50,008 bases of DNA from NCBI GenBank assembly GCA_012727895.1, contig JAAYGG010000003.1, positions 1 through 50,008 of the forward strand, given 5' to 3'. The notes under the pieces were generated by a model. That model saw only the letters and a program-made list of their open reading frames with translations, was not told where the DNA came from and did not search any database. How positions within the stretch are numbered: the first letter of the stretch is position 1; each line of letters begins with the position of its first letter. The stretch is from Bacillota bacterium. Lineage in GTDB: Bacteria; Bacillota; UBA4882; UBA10575. Below are positions 7,638 to 15,931 of this stretch, one piece after another. The position numbers and the translations under genes were made by a program.

Positions 7638-7668
7638 ATTATAGCAAAGGCCTTGACATTTGTCAAGG
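7638..7668 (-). promoter_or_regulatory. Consensus veg promoter with palindrome over the -35
   Basis: Perfect TTGACA (7661-7666) and TATAAT (7638-7643) are separated by 17 nt. The -35 lies inside a perfect 8-bp-arm palindrome, CCTTGACA-TT-TGTCAAGG (7651-7668). The distance to the veg ATG is about 80 nt. Confidence 0.88.
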
Positions 7669-7831
7669 TTTTCACAGAAAAATTTTTCCCGGCGCCTTGC
7701 TGAGAAACTCCGGGCAACGCTCTTTTTTACCACCGGGAGTAATTTATGATAAAATTATGATACAATAGGGTAGGACGCGGGGTTTTGGAAATATCCGGAT
7801 TGATCATTGTAAAGAAAAGGGAGGATGGTAG

Positions 7832-9112
7832 ATGTTTTGGGATAAACCCGTGGAAACAATGGAAGAAGAGGCTTTAAGAGAGTTACAACTGCGGTTGCTC
7901 AACGAGACCCTGGCCAAGGCTGCCGGAGCTCCATTTTACCGGGATCTACCGGTTAGGGAAGTCAAGAGCCTGGAGGATTTTAGGGCCGTTCCTTTCACGA
8001 AAAAACAGGATCTGCGGGAGAATTTCCCCTATGGTTTCTTACGTACGGACCTGTCGGAAGCGGTACGGCTCCATTCTTCCTCCGGTACCACAGGCAACCC
8101 CACGGTTGTTTTCCATACCATGGACGACCTGGAAAAATGGACAGACCAGGTGGCCCGTTGCCTGTACATGGTGGGCGTCCGCAAGGAAGACGTTTTCCAA
8201 AACACCATGGGGTACGGGCTCTTCACCGGCGGTCTCGGCTTCCAGTACGGCGCCGAAAAGCTCGGGGCGTTGACCATTCCCATCGGCCCGGGCAACAGCA
8301 GGCGCCAAATCTGGTTTATGCAAACCTTCGGGACAACCGTCGTCCATATTCTTCCCAGCTATGCCCTGCGCCTTTATTCCGTCTTTGAGGAGATGGGCCT
8401 TGACCCGAAGAAAGATACTAAACTACGGATCTTCATCATCGGCTCGGAACCCCACAGCGAGGAATTACGCAGGCAAATTGAGGAACTATACGGCGTCAAA
8501 GCCTACAACTCCTACGGGCTCTCCGAGATGTGCGGGCCGGGAGTGGGCTTTGAGTGTCCCTACCAAGACGGTATCCATATCTGGGAAGACCGTTATATCG
8601 TCGAGGTGATCGACCCGGAGACCGGTGAAACCGTACCCGACGGTGAAGAAGGCGAACTGGTCCTCACCACCCTGCAAAAGGAGGCCATGCCGCTCCTGCG
8701 CTACCGGACCGGCGATTTGACCAGCGTCATCCCGGGCCGGTGCCGGTGCGGGCGGGTACACAAACGGGTTGCCCGGATTAAAGGGAGAGCCGATGATATG
8801 CTTATTATTAACGGTGTCAACCTCTTCCCGATCCAGATCGAAAAGACCATCATGAAGATCCCGGGAGTGGGGAAAAACTACCTGATCGAGATTAAGACCG
8901 AGAATTTCATGGACAAACTCTACGTCAAGGTCGAAGTGGACCGGGAGATCTTTGCGGGAACCCTTTCCGGCCTGACCGAACTGCAAAACAGGATTACCGA
9001 AGAGCTGAAAGGAGAGATCCTCGTCACTCCCACCGTCCAACTGGTCGAGCCCGGTTCCCTGCCGGTCTGGGAAGGGAAGGCCAAACGTGTGCAAGACATG
9101 AGAAATAAATAA
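7832..9112 (+). CDS. paaK: Phenylacetate-CoA ligase family enzyme
   Basis: ATP-dependent acyl-CoA ligase of the ANL superfamily that activates aryl acids as CoA thioesters. 426 residues, the family length. Motifs are SSSGTTGNPTVVFHT (AMP/phosphate loop, about residues 83-97), NSYGLSEMCGPGVGFECP, YRTGDLTSVI and the C-terminal lid with KGRADDMLIINGVNLFP. The start is ATG at 7832 behind GGGAGG. It forms a pair with a double-ACT gene 19 nt downstream, an arrangement recurring in anaerobes where such ligases act on 2-oxoacid or aromatic amino-acid breakdown products. The exact acid (phenylacetate or indoleacetate) cannot be read from the sequence. Confidence 0.88.
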   Translation: MFWDKPVETMEEEALRELQLRLLNETLAKAAGAPFYRDLPVREVKSLEDFRAVPFTKKQDLRENFPYGFLRTDLSEAVRLHSSSGTTGNPTVVFHTMDDLEKWTDQVARCLYMVGVRKEDVFQNTMGYGLFTGGLGFQYGAEKLGALTIPIGPGNSRRQIWFMQTFGTTVVHILPSYALRLYSVFEEMGLDPKKDTKLRIFIIGSEPHSEELRRQIEELYGVKAYNSYGLSEMCGPGVGFECPYQDGIHIWEDRYIVEVIDPETGETVPDGEEGELVLTTLQKEAMPLLRYRTGDLTSVIPGRCRCGRVHKRVARIKGRADDMLIINGVNLFPIQIEKTIMKIPGVGKNYLIEIKTENFMDKLYVKVEVDREIFAGTLSGLTELQNRITEELKGEILVTPTVQLVEPGSLPVWEGKAKRVQDMRNK

Positions 9113-9131
9113 TTACCAAGGGGGTGTGGGT

Positions 9132-9560
9132 ATGACTTACCACCTGTCAATCTTTATGGAGAACCGCCCGGGAAAACTGGAGCGGATCACAAAAATCCTG
9201 GCGGATCATGCGGTAAATATCAGAGCCATCTCGCTGGCCAGCGCCGGGGAGTTCGGGGTGGCCAAGTTTCTGGTGGATAATGGCGAAACAGCCTATAACG
9301 CCTTGAAGGAACAGAACATAACCGTCTCCAAACGCCGGATCCTCATTATCCTCCTTTCTGATGAACCCGGCGCCATGCACGGTCTTCTTCAGGTCCTGGC
9401 GGAAAATGAGATCAACCTGGAAGACTGCTACGGTTTTGTCATCGACCGGGGCAATCAGGCGGCCCTGGTAATTGAAGCGGAGAAATACCCCCAGGCCGAA
9501 GGGGTGCTGCGGGAAAAAGGCTACAAACTGCTTTCGGATGAAGAGTTAAGGAGCCTGTGA
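9132..9560 (+). CDS. Tandem ACT-domain protein
   Basis: A 142-residue protein made of two ACT domains: MTYHLSIFMENRPGKLERIT with GEFGVAKFLVDN, then RILIILLSDEPGAMHGLLQV with INLEDCYGFV. ACT pairs usually bind amino acids and act as sensors. Genes of this type commonly follow PaaK-family ligases, so it probably tunes the ligase or its pathway to amino-acid supply (inference). The ATG at 9132 is chosen over a GTG two codons upstream because GGGGGTG is then correctly spaced. A strong terminator follows. Confidence 0.85.
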   Translation: MTYHLSIFMENRPGKLERITKILADHAVNIRAISLASAGEFGVAKFLVDNGETAYNALKEQNITVSKRRILIILLSDEPGAMHGLLQVLAENEINLEDCYGFVIDRGNQAALVIEAEKYPQAEGVLREKGYKLLSDEELRSL

Positions 9561-9611
9561 GGGTTGGCTTGACAGCGGGTTCAGGGGGTTTAAGGAACTT
9601 AAGGAACAGGT

Positions 9612-9667
9612 AAAAAAAGCGGGAGTTGTCGCGTACCACCGGCGACAGCCTCCCGCTTTTCTTTTTT
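9612..9667. terminator. Bidirectional terminator between the ACT gene and sufB
   Basis: A long hairpin with outer stem AAAAGCGGGAG/CTCCCGCTTTT and inner stem TGTCGC/GCGACA, flanked by A- and T-runs on both sides. It can end transcription of the plus-strand ligase-ACT unit and of the minus-strand suf unit, whose coding end is a few bases away. Confidence 0.85.
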
Positions 9668-9670
9668 CGC

Positions 9671-10915
9671 TTACATAGTGCCCAGGGAAATGGTCTCCGT
9701 CATCTCGTCCACGGCTTTTTCCAGGATCTCCGGGAGCCCGGTGATCCCCACCTTCATAAAGCCCTGGAGCAACAGGGAAGTGGCTTCTTCCTCCGTCAAA
9801 CCCCTGGACATCAGGTACTCCACGGCCTCCCGGCTGATCGGTCCCACTGATGCCTCATGGCTCAACTCAGCCCGCGGCGCTCCCTGGACCTCAAGTTCGG
9901 GGATGGCCGCCATCTCCGTGTTGGGGGAGAGGAGGATCCCCTTACACTCCAGCAGCGCCTGGGCGGTATTGCTGGAAGCCACCAGTTTTCCCCGCATTAT
10001 GATGCGGGAGCGGCCGTCGGCCGCCGCCCGGCTGATCGCCTCGCCCCGGGTATTCTCCCCGTGTAACTCCAAGACCGTTCCCAGGTCAAGGACGGTATCT
10101 TCCTGCCCGTAAACAATGCTGTTAAACCGGGTCCTGGCCCCTTTCCCCTGCAGGATCGCCCGGGGGTTACTCTGCAACGAGCGGACGGGCTTTAGCAGGA
10201 GATAGTTATTGATAAACGTGGCGTCATCTTCAATAATCGCCGCGGACCGCGGGCGGACATGGAACTCTTCCGCCCAGTTATGGATCATGGTAAATGAGAG
10301 AAAAGCCCCTTTTTTGACGTAGAATTCGGAGATTCCCAGGTGCATGCCGGTCTCCACCTGCGGCACAGTGGTACAACCGCTGATAATCTCGGCCCGGGAG
10401 CCCTCCTCGGCGATGATGATGTTATGCACCCGCTGGCTGCTTTCATTCTCCGACTGTAAAAGGCAGGACTGGATCGGCTGGTCGATTTGGGCCCCGGGCA
10501 GAATCCGGATGAAGTAACCGCCTTTCTGGTACAACGCCGCGTAGGCCGTGTACTTGTCCTGATCAACCGGAACCGCCCGCCACCAATAGTCCCAAAGCCA
10601 ATCATATTTCTCCAGGGCCTTTTCAATCGCCATAATCTCCACCTGGCCCTTATAGGCCCGGGCCACCTCTTCATAAAGGACGGCATCGTTCTGTTGCATA
10701 AAGGAGCCGGCCCGGTCCCGCTCCTCCGGGTCAAACCCGGAGAGGAGCATCGCTTCCTTCATCCGCCGGGAGAAGTCCCCGTCAATGGCAGCGGCGTCCG
10801 TCTCCTCTTTCAGGTAAAGGGCGGGATCAAAGTCCGGCCCAAAAGCTGCCGGAACGGTCAGCGCTTTTTCGGCCCTCTCTTTTAACTCCTTTAAATACGC
10901 TTGCAGGTTGCGCAT
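9671..10915 (-). CDS. sufB: SufB/SufD-type Fe-S cluster scaffold protein
   Basis: Partner of the SufC ATPase in building iron-sulfur clusters. The 414-residue protein contains the parallel-beta-helix core of the SufBD family and its typical end: PELEVQGAPRAELSHEASVG followed by EAVEYLMSRGLTEEEATSLL. It is the only SufB/D protein here and no SufS, SufU or SufA is adjacent, so this is the two-gene minimal SufBC type of anaerobes and archaea. The ATG at 10915 lies inside the end of sufC (25-nt overlap) with GAGGGG upstream, so the two are translationally coupled. Whether it is functionally SufB-like or SufD-like cannot be settled by eye. Confidence 0.88.
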   Translation of the reverse strand: MRNLQAYLKELKERAEKALTVPAAFGPDFDPALYLKEETDAAAIDGDFSRRMKEAMLLSGFDPEERDRAGSFMQQNDAVLYEEVARAYKGQVEIMAIEKALEKYDWLWDYWWRAVPVDQDKYTAYAALYQKGGYFIRILPGAQIDQPIQSCLLQSENESSQRVHNIIIAEEGSRAEIISGCTTVPQVETGMHLGISEFYVKKGAFLSFTMIHNWAEEFHVRPRSAAIIEDDATFINNYLLLKPVRSLQSNPRAILQGKGARTRFNSIVYGQEDTVLDLGTVLELHGENTRGEAISRAAADGRSRIIMRGKLVASSNTAQALLECKGILLSPNTEMAAIPELEVQGAPRAELSHEASVGPISREAVEYLMSRGLTEEEATSLLLQGFMKVGITGLPEILEKAVDEMTETISLGTM

Positions 10916-11628
10916 TCCAAACACCCCTCAAAGCCGCGTTCGTTAATTACCTCAAAGAGATCCCTGGGATTGCCTTCACAGACCAACCGCCCGTTAAGCA
11001 TGACATAACCCCTGTCGGCATTGACATAGTTAAGGATATAGCCGGTATGGGTGATAATCAACCCGGACTTTGCCCGCTGCTTAATCCTCTCTCCCTTTAA
11101 AAGCTTGTTGAGGGCCTCCCCCACCACGGCGATATTCTCCAGATCCACCCCGGATTCGGGCTCGTCCACCAGTAACAACCGGGGATTCTGGATCATCAGC
11201 TGCAGGAGCTCGGCCCGTTTACTCTCCCCGCCGGAAAAATTCTCGTTCAAGCCCCGGTCCAAAAGATAATCACAATTCAGGGCCTGCGCCGGGCTGCGCC
11301 AGCTGGTCCCGTACCTCTCTGCCAGCAAACCGGCTAAATCCCGCAGTCGCACCTCCGGCAGGGCCGGCGAGTGTTGAACGGCTATTCCCAAGCCCAGCCG
11401 GGCCCGTTCATCCACGGTGAGCCTGGTAATATCCTCCCCGTTGTAGATGATTTTCCCGGCGACAATCTCCTGGTCCCCCATACCCATGATCGCCCGGAGG
11501 AGTGTACTTTTTCCGGAACCGTTCGGCCCCAAAAGGATATGGACCTCCCCGGGGGCGATGGTGAAGGAGATATCCTCCAGGATAATCCGGTCCCCGGCTT
11601 TAACTGTCAACCCTTCAACTTCCAGCAT
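10891..11628 (-). CDS. sufC: SufC ATPase of the minimal Suf system
   Basis: ABC-type ATPase that drives Fe-S assembly with the SufB-type scaffold. The 245-residue protein shows Walker A GPNGSGKST, a Q-loop region, the FSGGESKRAELLQL signature, Walker B LLLVDEPESGVD and the switch histidine in IITHTG. The ESGVD after Walker B is typical of SufC. The C-terminus carries an extra cysteine-rich tail, CLECATC, which many two-gene SufC proteins of anaerobes seem to share (recollection). The ATG is at 11628. It follows argF by 50 nt and may be co-transcribed with it. Confidence 0.93.
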   Translation of the reverse strand: MLEVEGLTVKAGDRIILEDISFTIAPGEVHILLGPNGSGKSTLLRAIMGMGDQEIVAGKIIYNGEDITRLTVDERARLGLGIAVQHSPALPEVRLRDLAGLLAERYGTSWRSPAQALNCDYLLDRGLNENFSGGESKRAELLQLMIQNPRLLLVDEPESGVDLENIAVVGEALNKLLKGERIKQRAKSGLIITHTGYILNYVNADRGYVMLNGRLVCEGNPRDLFEVINERGFEGCLECATCKRI

Positions 11629-11678
11629 GGTTTAACACCCCCGCCGCTTTTTCTCCAAACACGAAATGCCGGTTTTCA

Positions 11679-12617
11679 TCAGAGTAGCATCGCCAGGATC
11701 GCCTTTTGCACATGGAGCCGGTTCTCCGCCTGGTCGAAAACGACCGATTGCGGACCCTCAAAGACCTCCTCTGTAACCTCCTCGCCCTTATGGGCCGGCA
11801 GGCAGTGGAGGACCACCGCCCGTTCATCCGCCAGCGCCATCAATCCGGCATTCACCTGATACGGCCGGAAAACCGCCAGGCGCTCCTCCCGCTCCGCCTC
11901 CTGCCCCATGGAGACCCAGACATCGGTATAGACCGCATCGGCGCCACGCACCGCCTCCCGCGGGTCGTCGACCACCGCCACCGTCCCGCCGGTCTCCCGG
12001 GCAATGGCCGTTGCCTCTTCCACCACCGCCGGCGACGGCCGGTAAGCCGGGGGCGTTGCCACGAAAACTTTCATCCCGAATAAGGCCCCGCCGTATAAGA
12101 GGGAATGGGCGACATTGTTACCATCTCCGACATAGGCCAGTTTTAAACCGGCCACCCGCCCCTTCTTCTCGTAGAGGGTGAAAATATCCGCCAGGGCCTG
12201 GCAGGGATGGACCCAGTCCGTCAGGCCGTTAATCACCGGGATATCGGCGTAGCGGGCCAATTCAACCACGTCCTCATGGGCATACGTACGGATCATAATC
12301 CCGTCCAGGTAGCGGCTGAAGACCCGTGCGGTATCGGCAATGGTCTCACCCCGGCCCAACTGCAGGTCCTGGGCGTTCAGAAAGAGGGCGTGGCCGCCCA
12401 ATTGCCACATGGCCACCTCAAACGAGACCCGGGTCCTGGTGGAGTTTTTGGCAAAAACCATCCCCAGAGTCTTCCCGGCCAAGATCTCCTGTTGCTGGTT
12501 GAGGTAAGAACCGGTCTTCAAATACGCGGCGGTTTTCAGCAGCGACCATAATTCCTCCGGGGTAAAATCCTTTAAGCAAAGGAAATCCCGGCCTTTTAAA
12601 CTCTTCAACCAGACCAC
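11679..12617 (-). CDS. argF: Ornithine carbamoyltransferase
   Basis: Transfers the carbamoyl group from carbamoyl phosphate to ornithine to give citrulline. The 312-residue protein has the carbamoyl-phosphate loop NSTRTR (58-63), GRGETIADTARV, the DWVHPCQALAD motif and the ornithine-binding loop HCLPAHKGEEVTEEV. It starts with GTG at 12617. The gene is isolated from other arg genes and has its own promoter just upstream. A catabolic role cannot be excluded, but no arcA or arcC is near, so anabolic ArgF is favoured. Confidence 0.95.
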   Translation of the reverse strand: MVWLKSLKGRDFLCLKDFTPEELWSLLKTAAYLKTGSYLNQQQEILAGKTLGMVFAKNSTRTRVSFEVAMWQLGGHALFLNAQDLQLGRGETIADTARVFSRYLDGIMIRTYAHEDVVELARYADIPVINGLTDWVHPCQALADIFTLYEKKGRVAGLKLAYVGDGNNVAHSLLYGGALFGMKVFVATPPAYRPSPAVVEEATAIARETGGTVAVVDDPREAVRGADAVYTDVWVSMGQEAEREERLAVFRPYQVNAGLMALADERAVVLHCLPAHKGEEVTEEVFEGPQSVVFDQAENRLHVQKAILAMLL

Positions 12618-12657
12618 CCCCGGTAAAAACGTAAAAAATATGAGGAAAATATAATAA

Positions 12658-12686
12658 ATTATACATTACTTCCAGAGCTAAATCAA
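12658..12686 (-). promoter_or_regulatory. SigA-type promoter of argF
   Basis: TTGATT (12681-12686, overlapping the rarA stop codon) and TATAAT (12658-12663) are spaced by 17 nt on the minus strand. The AT-rich stretch just downstream could hold an ArgR site, but no clear ARG box was recognised. Confidence 0.65.
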
Positions 12687-14005
12687 TTATCTTTCTCCCG
12701 TTCCTCCAGGCGTTTGCGGATCTCCATTTCATACCCCTGGTCGCTGGGCTGGTAATAAACCCGGTCCTTCACCGGGTCGGGAAGGTACTGCTGGCGCACA
12801 TAGTGTCCGGGGTAGTCATGGGGGTAAAGGTAGCCCTTGCCGTGGCCCATGACCTTTGTCCCCGGATGGGAAGCGTCCCGCAGGTGCAAAGGGATCTCCC
12901 CCGTGTCTTTACTTTCCACATCAGCCATTGCCCGGTCAATCCCCAAATAGGCCGCGTTTGACTTGGGCGCTGTGGCCAGATACACCGCGGCCTGGGCCAG
13001 GGGGATCCGCCCTTCCGGCAGCCCCACCATCTCCAAGGCCTGGGCGGCCGCAACCGCCACCACCAGCGCCTGGGGATCGGCGTTCCCCACATCCTCGGCA
13101 GCGGCAATAATCATTCTCCTGGCGATAAACCGCGGGTCTTCACCGGCCGCCAACATCCGGGCCAGGTAAAAGAGGGCGGCGTCCGGGTCCGAACCGCGCA
13201 ATGACTTGATAAAGGCGGACACCGTATTGTAATGCTCATCCCCGTTCTTGTCATACCGGACAATCTTTTGCTGCACCGATTCTTCGATGATCTCCGGGGT
13301 AATATACCGTATGCCATCATCCGCCGGTCCAGTGCTCAAAACCGCCAGTTCCAGGCCGTTCAGGGCCGTACGGGCGTCACCGCCCGCCACATCCAGCAGG
13401 TGCTCCATGGCGCCGGCGGTCAATTCCACTTTATACTCGCCCAGCCCGTTTTCCCGGTCGGCCAGGGCCCGCCGGAGAATCGCCTCCACATCCGCTCTCT
13501 TCAACGGTGACAAGCGAAAAAGGCGGCACCTGGAAAGCAAAGGGGCGTTCAATTCGTAATAAGGGTTTTCGGTGGTCGCGCCGATCAGTAAAATTGTCCC
13601 GTCCTCCACCGCTGGCAGCAAGGCATCCTGCTGCGCCTTGTTGAACCGGTGGATCTCATCCAGGAAAACCACGGTCTTCTGGCCGTAAAGGGCCAGCCTC
13701 TCCCCGGCTTCCTGGATCAACTTCCGGACCTCCGCCACCCCGGCGGTTACCGCATTTAACCGTTCAAACCGGGCCTGCGTGTACCCGGCGATCAACAGGG
13801 CCAATGAAGTCTTCCCGGTTCCCGGCGGCCCGAAGAGGATCATTGAGCCCAAGCGGTCGGCCTCAATCATCCGGCGTAACGGCTTGCCCGGCCCCAAGAT
13901 TTCTTCCTGACCGGCAAACTCATCGAGGGTCTTCGGGCGCATGCGGTCCGCCAGCGGCGCCTCTTTTTTTCTTTGCCTTTCCCCGGCAGCCCGGAAAAGA
14001 TCCAT
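12683..14005 (-). CDS. rarA: Replication-associated recombination protein RarA (MgsA)
   Basis: AAA+ ATPase acting at stalled replication forks. The 440-residue protein begins [20 protein letters not shown], then [18 protein letters not shown], Walker [11 protein letters not shown] at about residues 56-65, Walker [21 protein letters not shown], sensor 1 [13 protein letters not shown], and the C-terminal tetramerisation part ([31 protein letters not shown]). An open frame runs about 90 codons further upstream, but the ATG at 14005 with AGGTGG before it matches family starts. Length is normal. Confidence 0.95.
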   Translation of the reverse strand: MDLFRAAGERQRKKEAPLADRMRPKTLDEFAGQEEILGPGKPLRRMIEADRLGSMILFGPPGTGKTSLALLIAGYTQARFERLNAVTAGVAEVRKLIQEAGERLALYGQKTVVFLDEIHRFNKAQQDALLPAVEDGTILLIGATTENPYYELNAPLLSRCRLFRLSPLKRADVEAILRRALADRENGLGEYKVELTAGAMEHLLDVAGGDARTALNGLELAVLSTGPADDGIRYITPEIIEESVQQKIVRYDKNGDEHYNTVSAFIKSLRGSDPDAALFYLARMLAAGEDPRFIARRMIIAAAEDVGNADPQALVVAVAAAQALEMVGLPEGRIPLAQAAVYLATAPKSNAAYLGIDRAMADVESKDTGEIPLHLRDASHPGTKVMGHGKGYLYPHDYPGHYVRQQYLPDPVKDRVYYQPSDQGYEMEIRKRLEEREKDN

Positions 14006-14174
14006 TAGGCACCACCTCTCCCTCAAGATATTCGCATCTACTCCCGGATCTCCTGCCCGGACCGCCCGCGCCCCTACACGCGCCGGTTCCGCCGGTTTTC
14101 CCGCACCCTGAAGAACCGGCCCTGGCAACCCCTGACCAATTCCCGTTCCCGACGCCCACCGGTAACTGTATCTA

Positions 14175-14864
14175 TCACCCCCGCGCCCGTACCCGCGCGG
14201 CGCAACTGATCTCCCCGGTGGGATCCACCCAGACCCGCCGGGGCGGCTCCTTGCGCGTCCCCTTAAAATCCAGCCGCCACCGGTCAAAGGTAAAAGTGAT
14301 CTCTTCCAACGCCCCCAGGGTCAACCGGCTTCTTTTCGCCCAATCCTCCACCAGCTTCAGCACCTCACTGGTCTTCTGCGTTCCCCCGCCGGTCAAAACC
14401 AGATCCGCTTTTTCAAAGAGATCATGCCGGTAGGACGGGGTGAACCCGGCAAACTCCTGCCTGTTCACATCGACCCCCTTCAACTGCAGCAAAAGGCGGA
14501 AAGGACCATCCTGCTGCAAACGGCGGATCTCTCCCCCGTAAAAATAGATACTCGCCTCCACCGGCGTCCCCGCCCAGTCAAACTCCTGGGCGGTATAGGC
14601 CAGGGTCTGCCACTCATCCCCCACCAGCGCCTGCAACTCCCCGCAAAGCCAGAACTTCTCCCCGGCATAATTCCCTTTCACCAGAACCGTAAAGCCTAAA
14701 TGATCCGGGAGTTGGTTGTCGTTGGCATCAACCAAAAAAAACCGGCCGGGTAAAGCCGGGTAGAACCCTTCTTCCCCCTGGGAGCCGGTTACCGGGGCCA
14801 GCAGAAAAACACCGAGAACAATAGGGAAAAATAAAACTAGATACCTGGCAGAACTCTTCTTCAT
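14175..14864 (-). CDS. Exported protein of unknown function
   Basis: A 229-residue protein that starts MKKSSARYLVLFFPIVLGVF and has a clear signal peptide ending near residue 30. The mature part opens with FFLVDANDNQLPDHLGFTVL, a pattern reminiscent of beta-sandwich domains that begin with a calcium-like DxNxD loop, and shows alternating hydrophobic residues typical of beta strands throughout. No family is recognised. It lies downstream of a single-domain response regulator and upstream of rarA, with spacers of about 100-170 nt. It may bind carbohydrate or protein outside the cell, but this is a guess. Confidence 0.6.
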   Translation of the reverse strand: MKKSSARYLVLFFPIVLGVFLLAPVTGSQGEEGFYPALPGRFFLVDANDNQLPDHLGFTVLVKGNYAGEKFWLCGELQALVGDEWQTLAYTAQEFDWAGTPVEASIYFYGGEIRRLQQDGPFRLLLQLKGVDVNRQEFAGFTPSYRHDLFEKADLVLTGGGTQKTSEVLKLVEDWAKRSRLTLGALEEITFTFDRWRLDFKGTRKEPPRRVWVDPTGEISCAARVRARG

Positions 14865-14960
14865 CGAAAAACCCCCTTTATTGCTGCGTCTTATGGAAAA
14901 TCTCTGCCGGTATCTGAATTTCCTGTTTCTTTGTAAACTCCTCCAGTGAATTTCTGGCGG

Positions 14961-15320
14961 TTATTTAGCCAACAGGCGCTCGACGGTCATTGTCACCTCA
15001 TTGGAGTTAAAGGGCTTGATTAAAAAATCCATGGCCCCCGCCCTGATCGCCTGGTAGATCAGGTTTTTCTGCCCTTCTGTGCTGCAAATGACAATTTTAG
15101 CCGTGGGGCTATACCGCATCAGGTCTTTAATCACTTCCAAAGGATTGCTGTCTTCCATAATCAAATCCTTAAAAACAAGGTCAGGAGAGGTCTCCCGGAA
15201 AAGCCGCAACCCTTCTTCAACCGTGCCTGCTTCATAGACTTCATTACCATGTTTGGTCAAAATCTCTCTGAGAACCAACCGGAAGAGCGGGGAATCGTCG
15301 ATAACCAGAATTCTGGCCAT
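14961..15320 (-). CDS. Single-domain (CheY-like) response regulator
   Basis: A 119-residue receiver domain with no output domain. The acidic pair is Asp8-Asp9 (VIDDSP), the phospho-acceptor is Asp52 in LVFKDLIM, the switch residue is Ser80 or Thr81 in ICSTEG, and Lys102 is in LIKPF. The residue before the acceptor is Lys, which is less usual. The ATG at 15320 follows a run of G (GGAGGGGGG), so the open frame upstream is not used. No histidine kinase or chemotaxis gene is adjacent, so the partner is unknown. Confidence 0.87.
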   Translation of the reverse strand: MARILVIDDSPLFRLVLREILTKHGNEVYEAGTVEEGLRLFRETSPDLVFKDLIMEDSNPLEVIKDLMRYSPTAKIVICSTEGQKNLIYQAIRAGAMDFLIKPFNSNEVTMTVERLLAK

Positions 15321-15451
15321 TTCCCCCCCTCCTTCGCATGACTTTCCTGATTCTATCTCCACGCGAACTACGCACTTATTTCTTTACTTACTATTCTTAT
15401 TATTTTCAACAAAATTTTAGAAACTCCTCCCTATCGTTAAAACTATGTAAA

Positions 15452-15802
15452 CTAAATCTGCTCCCCCAGTTCCGGTAATGACCCGTTATGAATCTCATAC
15501 GACCAGTTGCGCCCGGTATTATTATCCCAATTGTTGGCCTCGTCGCGAAAACAAAAATTTAACCGGGAGTCATCTGTAACCTTAATCCGTGCCGACCAAG
15601 CCCCGTCCCGGGTTTTGCGCATGGGGATGGTCTGGACGTTCGACCATTCCCCGTAACCAAACCCGGCATGAAGATAGATCTTGCCACTCCCGGTTTTGCT
15701 GAGCATTCCCTTGTATTTGATGCGGATCTCGTCGCCAAGGGTCACCGGTACCGGTTCCAGATAAATTCCTTCTGCTACTTCCGCCATTTTTTTCCGGGCC
15801 AT
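15452..15802 (-). CDS. Small cytoplasmic CBM25-like carbohydrate-binding protein
   Basis: A 116-residue protein with no signal peptide. It has the features of starch/glycogen-binding domains of the CBM25 type: a beta-rich core with YLHAGFGYGEWSNVQTIPMR, then WSARIKV, LNFCFRDEANNWDNNTGRNW and YEIHNG. Aromatic residues at Gly-Tyr-Gly-Glu-Trp and Asn-Trp-Asp are those expected to stack on sugars. The ATG at 15802 has GAAGGAGGAAG before it. Because it lacks an export signal it may bind an intracellular glucan such as glycogen (inference). No glycogen genes are in the window. Confidence 0.65.
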   Translation of the reverse strand: MARKKMAEVAEGIYLEPVPVTLGDEIRIKYKGMLSKTGSGKIYLHAGFGYGEWSNVQTIPMRKTRDGAWSARIKVTDDSRLNFCFRDEANNWDNNTGRNWSYEIHNGSLPELGEQI

Positions 15803-15873
15803 CTTCCTTCCTCCTTCACCAGTTACCTGCTGTTTGTACTATTGTACCCAAGGAGGAAAGAAACATACCCTTC

Positions 15874-15931
15874 CCGGGGCCAATCATTCCTTCCCCGGAG
15901 GCAACCACTGCTTTCCGGGGCCAATCATTCC
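15874..15931 (-). repeat. Short repeats at the guaA 3' end
   Basis: The 17-mer CCGGGGCCAATCATTCC occurs at 15874-15890 and again at 15915-15931, the second copy overlapping the guaA stop codon. A related CCCCGGAGGCAACCACT lies between them. The unit is about 40 bp, so the guaA tail looks partly duplicated. CCGGGG and CCCCGG also allow a 6-bp hairpin. Confidence 0.55.
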
